Source of the DNA: an uncultured Bacilli bacterium | Lineage (GTDB): Bacteria; Bacillota_I; Bacilli_A; RF39; UBA660 | Direction: 5' to 3' | Assembly: GCA_947630195.1 (NCBI GenBank) | Contig: CANRGQ010000021.1 | Location: 1 to 19,508 of the forward strand | DNA length: 19,508 bases | In this document: positions 1 through 5,560 of the stretch, piece by piece | How the letters are laid out: each line of letters begins with the position of its first letter | Numbering within the stretch: the stretch's first letter is position 1 | Notes under the pieces: model-generated | Databases searched by the model: none | The model's input: only the letters and a program-made list of their open reading frames with translations | What the model was told of the DNA's origin: nothing | Translations under genes and position numbers: made by a program

Positions 1-143
1 TGTTACGCAGAATAACTGATAACAGTTTACTATTTCAAAGAACGATTGTTTGTTTATTTTTACGTCTTCATTGACGTCTTTTGTCATGTCTTAAAATTTA
101 CTTTTTATTTTCAACCTTTTTCTCCTTTATTAAACTTTTTTTA
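1..143. other. Non-coding, T-rich stretch left of the tRNA promoter
   Basis: No ORF with coding features. Two small inverted repeats are present: AACTG-ATAA-CAGTT (14-27) and ACGTC-TTCATT-GACGT (62-77), the second followed by CTTTT. They could be remnants of a terminator of a gene outside the window. An 11-base direct repeat, AACGATTGTTT, occurs at 41-51 and again at 281-291 in the tRNA terminator. Confidence 0.4.
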
Positions 144-171
144 TTGAATTATTTTAATAATGTGTTATAAT
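144..171 (+). promoter_or_regulatory. Promoter of the tRNA-Gly gene
   Basis: A -35 like TTGAAT at 144-149 is followed after 16 bases by a perfect -10 TATAAT at 166-171. A TG one base upstream (163-164) makes this an extended -10. The predicted start of transcription, about 178, is a few bases before the mature tRNA at 184, which suits a stable RNA gene with a short 5' leader. Confidence 0.75.
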
Positions 172-183
172 TAACTTACGTGT

Positions 184-257
184 GCAGATGTAGTTTAATG
201 GTAGAACTATAGCCTTCCAAGCTATTAACGTGGGTTCGATTCCCATCATCTGCTCCA
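184..257 (+). tRNA. tRNA-Gly (anticodon UCC)
   Basis: A full cloverleaf can be folded. The acceptor 5' arm GCAGATG (184-190) pairs with CATCTGC (247-253), followed by T254 and an encoded CCA (255-257). The D loop contains the usual GG, the anticodon stem ATAGC/GCTAT encloses the loop CTTCCAA with anticodon TCC, and the T arm holds GTTCGAT. It has its own promoter upstream and a terminator downstream, so it is a single-gene transcript. A 19-base near-copy of positions 213-231 lies in inverted orientation at 310-328 (see that entry). Confidence 0.97.
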
Positions 258-270
258 TTATTTAGTTATC

Positions 271-296
271 AGCAATCTTAAACGATTGTTTTTTTT
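271..296 (+). terminator. Intrinsic terminator of tRNA-Gly
   Basis: AGCAATC (271-277) and GATTGTT (284-290) form a 7-bp stem with one G-U pair around the loop TTAAAC. The stem merges into a run of eight T (289-296). It lies 14 bases after the CCA end, on the tRNA strand. Confidence 0.8.
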
Positions 297-309
297 ACGA
301 CCAAATCCT

Positions 310-328
310 ACGTTAATAGCCTGGAAGG
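310..328 (-). repeat. Inverted partial copy of the tRNA-Gly anticodon region
   Basis: Plus-strand 310-328 (acgttaatagcctggaagg) is the reverse complement of tRNA positions 213-231 with one mismatch (tRNA A220). Weaker similarity continues on both sides: read on the minus strand it begins GAACT, as the tRNA does before its anticodon stem, and continues past CGT with NGGNTT as in the tRNA T arm. It covers the anticodon loop, the 3' anticodon stem, the variable region and the start of the T stem. It cannot fold as a tRNA. It may be a decayed tRNA fragment or a trace of recombination at this locus. Confidence 0.75.
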
Positions 329-377
329 AAAGTTCAAAATAACTTTGGAATATTATTTTGTATATAATACAATTTAT

Positions 378-1139
378 CTAATAGTTAGATTGGTTGTTAT
401 TTTTTAAATACATATTTGCGATTATATCATCAAAAAGACTATACCATTTAAGCTGCACACAATATCTATCTTTATTATATAGAGGATTATAATTTAAACA
501 TCTATTTTTAGGCTGAACTGTTAAAGGTCCAAAATGAACTGAGGAAGAAGGTTCATTAAGTTTATATAAAAACAATTTTTTTATATCTTCTTTACTAATC
601 CATAAGTAATCATTTACTTCGCCATAGATAATAGCATCTATATCAAAGTTAGAATTGTTACCCTTCAAAATAAAACGGTCCATAGCTTTAAGAATTATAT
701 CTTTTTGATTAATTTCCCTGTTGATATTATCTATCTCTTTTTGATTATCTTTTTTATATTCACTAGAGGATAATCTAACTTTGCCTGTTCCATTAGTGGT
801 ACCATCAGCATATTGATACTTCAAATAAGAAATAACACTATCTCTAGAAATATGATTACTAATTAAAAAATGAATAAACTCTGATATCGGTTCAACATGA
901 ACCGAATTTCGACTTCCTTTTTTAATACTTATACCTTTTATTTTATTATTAACTTTAATTAAAATATCCGATTTTTGTTTATAATGATTTTGCCAACATT
1001 TAATCTCGTCATTTAAATCCATATCGGGATATAATTTTTTAAATAAGTCATAAGATAAAGGATCTAATTCTTGTAGTGTTTTATTATTAAAATACTTTAC
1101 AAATTGATATTCATTATCATAGCCATTAATGCTACTCAT
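378..1139 (-). CDS. Possible PD-(D/E)XK-like (restriction-type) nuclease, orphan
   Basis: Predicted protein of 253 aa. The start was set to the ATG at 1139, preceded by AAAGGAG with 5-base spacing; the upstream GTG at 1145 overlaps that Shine-Dalgarno site. No family is recognised with certainty. Residues 55-85 read as a beta hairpin with D58, then GISIKKG (K73, K74) and SVHVE (E83). This resembles the acidic residue plus xxK core of restriction endonuclease folds, where sequences like S-I-K-x-G-x-x-N-S-V-H are seen. A conserved-looking C-terminal stretch has FGPLTVQP and VQLKW. No methyltransferase is nearby, so a classical restriction-modification system is unlikely. Its position beside a tRNA and its own promoter suggest an accessory gene. 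Function is inferred and uncertain. Confidence 0.45.
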   Translation of the reverse strand: MSSINGYDNEYQFVKYFNNKTLQELDPLSYDLFKKLYPDMDLNDEIKCWQNHYKQKSDILIKVNNKIKGISIKKGSRNSVHVEPISEFIHFLISNHISRDSVISYLKYQYADGTTNGTGKVRLSSSEYKKDNQKEIDNINREINQKDIILKAMDRFILKGNNSNFDIDAIIYGEVNDYLWISKEDIKKLFLYKLNEPSSSVHFGPLTVQPKNRCLNYNPLYNKDRYCVQLKWYSLFDDIIANMYLKNNNQSNY

Positions 1140-1170
1140 TTTCACTCCTTTCTACACTCTCCACTCTTAT

Positions 1171-1197
1171 CTTATAACATTTTTTTAATTATTGCAA
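1171..1197 (-). promoter_or_regulatory. Promoter of the nuclease-like gene
   Basis: On the minus strand, TTGCAA (1197-1192) and TATAAG (1176-1171) are 15 bases apart, with TG one base before the -10 (extended -10). The spacer is short, but the extended -10 compensates. It lies about 30 bases upstream of the ATG at 1139. Confidence 0.5.
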
Positions 1198-1222
1198 TTT
1201 ATTTAAAATAAAAATAGTAAGA

Positions 1223-2449
1223 TTATTTTTTTCTCCTACTATATTTTTTTAATGATTTCTCCTCTATATATTCCTTTTCTATTTTAGCATGGTCTTTCAT
1301 GTATTCTAAAAACTTTAAATTTTCCTGCAAATCTTCTTTATTGCCACTTGAATTACGAATTAAAGTATTAAAAAAGTCTTCTTCTAATGAAATATAGACA
1401 TCAATATCATCTTTGGTTTCTAAATCCATAAATGTTTTTAATACTTCCAGTCTAATCCATCCCATTCCAAATCTATCAAATTTTGTGCTCATTTTCAATG
1501 GCTTTTTATCATAAATATAACTTTTGGAAAATATTGTTGTTAAATCATTAACATTGAAAAAATCACTATTTAAAATTAAGTAAATAACCTCATAATTAGG
1601 ATTATTAATTAAATTTTTTAAATTTGCTAAATATGATGTATCTGTATTCAATTTAATTACACTTTTTTCAGTATTTATATATCGATATAGTATATTAGCA
1701 ACATATTGAATATGTGAATGTTCAGTTAAACCTAAAAAATCTTTATCTAAATTTTTACAAAAGTATGATAAAGTTAATGGCTTAGTTTCTTCTTCGTATG
1801 TTGAAAAATACGTTGGATAATCTTCACTATGGCCAATTGAATACGCATCAAAATCCGAAACATAATTACGTAATTTAGGATAATTATTTAATAAATCAAT
1901 AATAAATTGTTTCTGATAATCATCAGGATAATTAGCAATGTATTTACAATAATCTAAAGTTTCTTTCTCAGTTAATGATTTTTCAGGATACTCATTGGCA
2001 TAACTTAATAATAAGATAATATATTTATAATTATCTGCTAATTTAGTTTCTAATAATAAAATAATTCCCATAATTAAGAAAGATGATACATTATTTTCAA
2101 AATTACTAATTAAAGTCCAAACTTCTTGTTCACATGATTTATTTAAAACTGTAATTAAAATTTTATATTTTTCATGCTGAGATAAATCGGTTTCTTCTAA
2201 AAATTCTATTATGGCATTAATAGCATTTTCTTTTTCGAAATCAAATGTGGAATCATGGTATTCAAAATGCCAATCATTTTCTATCCGCCATAATAAATAA
2301 GAAAACTCTCCTTCATCTTCAGCTCTATGTTTTTTAAAATTTTTCCAAAATTCTTCATCATAAGCGCTATTTTTTTTATTTTTTGAATTATCTTCTTCTG
2401 GTATAAATTTCTGATTGAAATACCTTTCAAATAGTAGGTGTAAATCCAT
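1223..2449 (-). CDS. Hypothetical protein, 408 aa, helical
   Basis: I do not recognise this family. The start was placed at the ATG at 2449 because AAGGAGG lies 8 bases upstream and a TTGACA...TAAGAT promoter covers 2475-2503. The longer open frame starting at 2503 would begin inside the -35 box. The protein is acidic in its N-terminal half, rich in Asn, Glu, Leu and Tyr, and looks largely alpha-helical with amphipathic segments reminiscent of helical-repeat scaffolds. It ends in a basic tail (YSRRKK). There is no signal peptide and no convincing membrane segment, so a cytoplasmic location is expected. It is transcribed separately from the transglutaminase-like gene before it and about 80 bases from the nuclease-like gene after it. 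An accessory or defence role is possible from context only. Confidence 0.7.
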   Translation of the reverse strand: MDLHLLFERYFNQKFIPEEDNSKNKKNSAYDEEFWKNFKKHRAEDEGEFSYLLWRIENDWHFEYHDSTFDFEKENAINAIIEFLEETDLSQHEKYKILITVLNKSCEQEVWTLISNFENNVSSFLIMGIILLLETKLADNYKYIILLLSYANEYPEKSLTEKETLDYCKYIANYPDDYQKQFIIDLLNNYPKLRNYVSDFDAYSIGHSEDYPTYFSTYEEETKPLTLSYFCKNLDKDFLGLTEHSHIQYVANILYRYINTEKSVIKLNTDTSYLANLKNLINNPNYEVIYLILNSDFFNVNDLTTIFSKSYIYDKKPLKMSTKFDRFGMGWIRLEVLKTFMDLETKDDIDVYISLEEDFFNTLIRNSSGNKEDLQENLKFLEYMKDHAKIEKEYIEEKSLKKYSRRKK

Positions 2450-2474
2450 TATCATTTCCTCCTTACAGGTTACT

Positions 2475-2503
2475 ATCTTAGCATTCATTATACCTTTTGT
2501 CAA
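2475..2503 (-). promoter_or_regulatory. Promoter of the 408-aa hypothetical gene
   Basis: Minus-strand consensus TTGACA (2503-2498), a 17-base spacer, then TAAGAT (2480-2475), with TG one base upstream of the -10. The predicted start is about 2468, giving a leader of about 20 bases that ends in AAGGAGG and the ATG at 2449. It fixes the start codon choice. Confidence 0.7.
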
Positions 2504-2550
2504 AATAAACTTTTTTTAAAATTTTATTTAAATCTTATTAATAGGTCTTT

Positions 2551-3105
2551 TTATTTTTTATCTAACTCATTAATATAATTATTAAATTCTTTAAATGATA
2601 TATTAGGTATTACTTTGTAAAACTCAGTTACTGGTCTTCCCTTACCATTAGCAAGCTCAACATAATAATCATTTATTTTCTTAACAGCTTCCTCTTCATT
2701 ATTAAATTCATATATTCCTGTTTTTTCTTCATTAGGATGCTCTATTTGATAAACTTTACTATTAAGAAAATATAAAACAAAACAATGCATATGTTCTTCG
2801 GCTTCTAAATCATTAAAATCTTTTCCTTCATAAATTCTAGTACAATACATTTTATTAGGAATATTTAATTTATTTAGAATATTACTCATTAAATATACTT
2901 GCTCGATACAGGTACCTATTCCATGACTTAAAACTTCTTCTAAACTAGCAGTCCTATACAACTTTCGAAAGTTTTTCATATTACCAATATGTTCTTCACC
3001 ATAAATATCTAACCAACCATATTTAATATTTTGTTTCATAAATTCTAAGATATCCTCGGGAGTTTTTATTTGCCCAATTTTATCTTTAATATTTTCAGTT
3101 TTCAT
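2551..3105 (-). CDS. Transglutaminase-like (papain-like fold) protein
   Basis: The 184-aa protein has the catalytic layout of the transglutaminase-like superfamily. C66 lies in GIGTCIEQ, at the start of a helix followed by NILNKLNIPNKMY. A His is found in EEHMHCFVLYF (H107, or H105), and a third polar residue in YQIEHPN (E122 or H123). Such proteins act as cysteine proteases, deamidases or amide hydrolases; the substrate cannot be told. There is no signal peptide or membrane segment, so it is cytoplasmic. The start has GGAGG with 5-base spacing. It follows the XRE gene by 49 bases containing a 12-bp palindrome, so it may be co-transcribed with the phosphoesterase/XRE operon but separately controlled. 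Confidence 0.75.
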   Translation of the reverse strand: MKTENIKDKIGQIKTPEDILEFMKQNIKYGWLDIYGEEHIGNMKNFRKLYRTASLEEVLSHGIGTCIEQVYLMSNILNKLNIPNKMYCTRIYEGKDFNDLEAEEHMHCFVLYFLNSKVYQIEHPNEEKTGIYEFNNEEEAVKKINDYYVELANGKGRPVTEFYKVIPNISFKEFNNYINELDKK

Positions 3106-3122
3106 TTAAGCCTCCAAACTAA

Positions 3123-3151
3123 AAATATTGTATCATAAAGATACAATATTT
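3123..3151 (-). promoter_or_regulatory. Perfect 12-bp palindrome between XRE and transglutaminase-like genes
   Basis: AAATATTGTATC (3123-3134) and GATACAATATTT (3140-3151) are exact reverse complements around the loop ATAAA. On the minus strand the last arm runs into five U (ATATTTTTAG), so the RNA could form a weak intrinsic terminator or attenuator about 10 bases before the ribosome binding site of the transglutaminase-like gene. As DNA it could equally be an operator for the XRE protein encoded 3 bases upstream. The sequence alone does not decide between these. Confidence 0.6.
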
Positions 3152-3154
3152 GCC

Positions 3155-3406
3155 TTATTTTTTAATCTTTTCAATTTTTAAAGTATATCCAAGAGGCTCT
3201 AAAATTTGAAGCATTGTCTTAATTTGCGGTGAATTCATTTGATTTTCAATTCTCGCAATAGTTGTTCTAATAACGTTAGATCTATCTGCTAGAGCTTGTT
3301 GGGATAATTTTGCTTCTTTTCTAATTCTTACTAAATCAGAAATTAACTCATATTCCATTTCACTAACGGTTTTAGATAATTCCATATACCTTTCTACTTT
3401 TTTCAT
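3155..3406 (-). CDS. XRE-family HTH regulator (HigA/antitoxin-like)
   Basis: Small 83-aa protein. After a short N-terminal helix (residues 1-24), a Cro/C1-type helix-turn-helix spans about 27-80: LVRIRKEAKLSQQALADRS, then V-I-R-T-T-I-A-R-I-E-N, then a C-terminal PLGYTLKIEKI strand typical of HigA-like antitoxins and small XRE regulators. No RelE/HigB toxin is adjacent. Instead it sits 16 bases after the metallophosphoesterase gene, with AAAGGAG 6 bases before its ATG. It is probably the transcriptional regulator of its own operon. Candidate operators are the palindromes at 3123-3151 and 5521-5547. Confidence 0.88.
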   Translation of the reverse strand: MKKVERYMELSKTVSEMEYELISDLVRIRKEAKLSQQALADRSNVIRTTIARIENQMNSPQIKTMLQILEPLGYTLKIEKIKK

Positions 3407-3422
3407 TTTTTACTCCTTTCTT

Positions 3423-4418
3423 TTATCTTATCACTAATCTCTTAACTTTACTTTTATCTTTACCGGCCTCATCCCACATTTCACTTGGCTTAAAAACAAT
3501 TTCTTCGGGGCAAAAATATTCAATATTACCTTTACTATTAGAATAAATATCTAAAAAGTAAGCTCCGACAACATTGAGTAAGCCTTGCTTTTGTTGGAAT
3601 TGCGTTTTATCACAGAATGATGGAACCAACACCCCGTGAACATTCCGATAAACAAAATAATAGCTTTTGTGATAATGGCCAATTAATAATATTTTAGGTT
3701 TATATTGGGATTCCAATATTTCAATTCTCTTTTGGGGCTTATAAGATAAACTTTGGGCAGAACCTCCACCTGGATGGTCCATAAATATCTTAACCCCATT
3801 AATATCTAAAGAGGCATAATCTTGACCTAAAAATTCCATATCCCTTCGGCATCTTGATACCCAAGAATTAACGGTGGCTTGCCCATTTTTATAATGGGTT
3901 TCATCATGACTACCTAAAATGTATTTGGTAGTTATTCCTCTAACCCTAGGATACATATCGACAACATAACCTACTTGTTCATCAAAACCATGTAAGAATT
4001 GTTGCCGAGGTTGCTCTGGTCTATTTAAATAATTACCATCAACAATATCTCCGACATGCAAAACAGTTTTAATTCCGCGGTTATATGCTTCTCTATAAAC
4101 TTTGTTTAGTAAATGAAGTTGTTGATGAATATTCCCAAAGTGGGTATCTGATACCACACATATTTCTGTATGAATTAAGTCTTTAGGATCTAAACTAGGT
4201 TTTTTAGGATCCAAATTCCTTACCAATGGTTTATCAAATACTAAGACACCATCTTTGTTAATAATTTCCACATTCTTGCCATAAATTCGGCATAACTCTA
4301 ATAAACCATACAACTCATTACTATTCATATGGAATTTGACCATATAATCTTCAACGGAGGCACCATTTCGCATATAACGATATTGCTTTTCGGCATATTC
4401 TTTACTTGTATCCATCAT
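3423..4418 (-). CDS. Calcineurin-like metallophosphoesterase with N-terminal winged-helix-like region
   Basis: 331 aa. The C-terminal domain (about residues 84-300) has the ordered metallophosphoesterase motifs: D91-x-H93 in VVSDTHFG, G123-D124-x-x-D127-G, G169-S-H171-D172 (the usual Asn of GNHD/E is Ser), H215 in MDHPGGG, and G247-H248-x-H250. The N-terminal 70 residues (SVEDYMVKFHMNSNELYGLL and onwards) look like a small winged-helix DNA-binding region. Relatives include Mre11/SbcD-like nucleases and phosphodiesterases; a nucleic acid substrate is plausible but unproven. ATGATG follows the TAA of the upstream paralogue directly. The second ATG (4415) is better spaced from the GGGGG site and may be the true start. 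Tandem partner: the gene at 4419-5402. Confidence 0.87.
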   Translation of the reverse strand: MMDTSKEYAEKQYRYMRNGASVEDYMVKFHMNSNELYGLLELCRIYGKNVEIINKDGVLVFDKPLVRNLDPKKPSLDPKDLIHTEICVVSDTHFGNIHQQLHLLNKVYREAYNRGIKTVLHVGDIVDGNYLNRPEQPRQQFLHGFDEQVGYVVDMYPRVRGITTKYILGSHDETHYKNGQATVNSWVSRCRRDMEFLGQDYASLDINGVKIFMDHPGGGSAQSLSYKPQKRIEILESQYKPKILLIGHYHKSYYFVYRNVHGVLVPSFCDKTQFQQKQGLLNVVGAYFLDIYSNSKGNIEYFCPEEIVFKPSEMWDEAGKDKSKVKRLVIR

Positions 4419-5402
4419 TTACCCCCTTCTTTCCAATTTCAATACTTTTGGTTTAACATAATCATCTTTATTAGTCTTATAATAAACCGAATTAATTGCC
4501 TTGATATCTTTTAAATTACCATTATAATCGGTAATTACGGTAATATACCAAGCCCCAATAGTATTGGAATATCTTTTGTCATTCATTTCTCTTGTGGTTG
4601 CACACACACTAGGAACTGAAATACATTTAACATTACGATAAGTAAACTCTTCCATTTGGAGAAGTCCTCCATAAAGAAATATTTGGGGTTTATCTTCACT
4701 TCTAAAAGAATCTACATGTTGTTGCATTCTATATGATGCCGTATAAGTTTTAATTAACTTCGGATTAGATATCGCCATTTTAACTTTATCAATCGTGGCA
4801 TGACAAGAACTATTTCCTAAATAATGCATATCACTTCTAACTTCGGAAATTCTTTTCCCAATGTTGATTTTCTTACTTTGTAAGTGTTTTTCATCTTTAG
4901 GCCCCGTAATAAAATGTGTTTCCATTCCTTCAATTTTTGGATAATATTCACAAATATAATCTACTTGTCTTAGGGAATCATCCAAGAAATTGCTTTCGGA
5001 ATAAATGCTTGTTAATGGATACAAGCCTTCTGTTATATTACCACATAAAATAACATTTTTAAACCCCATTTCATAGGCTTTTAGATAAATATCGTTTAAA
5101 ATCGATAATTGTTGGGATTTAGAACCAAAGCGTGTATCGGAAATAGCCACAAAGTTAAAAGTGTGATGTTCATCAGTTTGAAATTGATAAGTATTTTCAT
5201 CAGTTAACTCTCTTTCCCCTTGATTAAAGAAATAAATACCATCATCTCTATTTTGACTAATTATATTGATGCCTTCTAATCTTAAGGAACGAATAAGATT
5301 TAATACTTCAAATTCATTTAATTCTAATATCTCACAAGCATCTTCAAGTTTTACTTCTCTCGTTGTTATATCTTTAAGTAATTCAAACTTTTCCCTTTCC
5401 AT
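4419..5402 (-). CDS. Degenerate metallophosphoesterase paralogue (predicted pseudoenzyme) with winged-helix-like N-terminus
   Basis: 327 aa from the ATG at 5402; the upstream GTG at 5414 overlaps the GGGAGG Shine-Dalgarno site, so it was rejected. It aligns along its whole length with the gene that follows it. Shared stretches include ISDTxFGxxxQQL, the position of VxxxGxIxxGxYPLT, YPKIEGMETHFITG and EFTYRNVKCISVPSVC. Every catalytic position differs. Numbered from 5414, these are DTH to DTR95, GDIVDG to GN126ITE129G, GSHDE to GPK173DE, DHPGG to SNPK, and GHYHK to GG250LL252Q. It therefore cannot bind the two metals in the normal way. The reading frame is intact, so it is maintained as a protein, most likely a structural or regulatory partner of the active-like paralogue. 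N-terminal residues about 20-62 resemble a winged helix. Confidence 0.85.
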   Translation of the reverse strand: MEREKFELLKDITTREVKLEDACEILELNEFEVLNLIRSLRLEGINIISQNRDDGIYFFNQGERELTDENTYQFQTDEHHTFNFVAISDTRFGSKSQQLSILNDIYLKAYEMGFKNVILCGNITEGLYPLTSIYSESNFLDDSLRQVDYICEYYPKIEGMETHFITGPKDEKHLQSKKINIGKRISEVRSDMHYLGNSSCHATIDKVKMAISNPKLIKTYTASYRMQQHVDSFRSEDKPQIFLYGGLLQMEEFTYRNVKCISVPSVCATTREMNDKRYSNTIGAWYITVITDYNGNLKDIKAINSVYYKTNKDDYVKPKVLKLERRG

Positions 5403-5414
5403 ATATCCTCCCAC

Positions 5415-5445
5415 AAAAAAGAGTGTCTTACTTTAAGGCACTCTT
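5415..5445 (-). terminator. Leader terminator in front of the phosphoesterase operon
   Basis: On the minus strand AAGAGTGCCTT (5445-5435) pairs with AAGACACTCTT (5429-5419) over 11 bp with one G-U, around a 5-base loop, followed by six U (5420-5415). This is a classical intrinsic terminator. It lies between the leader ORF and the GGGAGG site of the structural gene, and the leader stop codon is inside its first arm. It is too close to the downstream ribosome binding site, and behind its own promoter, to be simply the end of the preceding operon. Confidence 0.85.
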
Positions 5446-5512
5446 ACAATTTCTTTTAATTTACCTAGAGTGACAATTTTAAAAAAATTATTTTGCATTT
5501 TTATCACTCCCT
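5419..5512 (-). promoter_or_regulatory. Transcription attenuator with four mutually exclusive segments
   Basis: Read on the minus strand there are four complementary blocks. A is AGGGAGTGA (5512-5504, overlapping the leader Shine-Dalgarno). B is TCACTCT (5473-5467, inside the leader ORF). C is AGAGTG (5444-5439, first arm of the terminator). D is CACTCTT (5425-5419, second arm). A can pair with B (6 bp plus a wobble), B with C (6 bp), and C with D (the 11-bp terminator). This is the classical order for attenuation. A ribosome occupying A frees B to capture C, which prevents the terminator and lets transcription continue into the phosphoesterase genes. Confidence 0.72.
5433..5498 (-). CDS. Leader peptide, 21 aa
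   Basis: Small ORF too short for normal ORF calling. It has an ATG at 5498, an AGGGAG ribosome binding site 8 bases upstream (5512-5507), and a TAA at 5435-5433 in the left arm of the terminator. The peptide starts MQNNFFKIVTLG and ends KEIVRVP: a basic, moderately hydrophobic peptide. I recognise no known leader family. It sits between a clear promoter and the attenuator, as do the leader peptides of ribosome-targeting-antibiotic resistance genes and amino acid operons. It contains no run of one amino acid beyond NN and FF, so sensing of ribosome stalling in general seems likelier than sensing one charged tRNA. That last point is inference. Confidence 0.7.
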   Translation of the reverse strand: MQNNFFKIVTLGKLKEIVRVP

Positions 5513-5523
5513 ACTCTAAATTT

Positions 5524-5553
5524 AGTATAGCATTTTTTGATACTAAAAATCAA
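5524..5553 (-). promoter_or_regulatory. Promoter of the leader/phosphoesterase operon, within an inverted repeat
   Basis: Minus-strand TTGATT (5553-5548), an 18-base spacer, then TATACT (5529-5524), with TG one base before the -10. The interval is framed by an 8-bp inverted repeat, TTTAGTAT (5521-5528) and ATACTAAA (5540-5547), that overlaps the -10 and could be an operator, for example for the XRE protein of the same operon. The -35 is only about 8 bases after the stop of the HAD gene. Confidence 0.68.
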
Positions 5554-5560
5554 TACAAGT

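Noticed and set aside
41..291. 11-base direct repeat AACGATTGTTT (41-51 and 281-291) flanking the tRNA
   Set aside because: Short, AT-rich and explained on one side as a terminator arm; likely chance or shared terminator sequence.
184..328. attL/attR pair of an integrated element
   Set aside because: The tRNA copy is inverted and only 53 bases away, and no integrase gene is in the window, so a simple integration is not supported.
299..377. T-box-like element (GGAAGGAAAG and TGGA near a tRNA-Gly complementary stretch)
   Set aside because: No conserved T-box T-loop sequence, no stem I layout, no terminator/antiterminator pair, and the nearby gene is on the other strand.
3155..3406. HigBA-type toxin-antitoxin pair
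   Set aside because: Only the HigA-like protein is present; neither neighbour resembles a RelE/HigB toxin.
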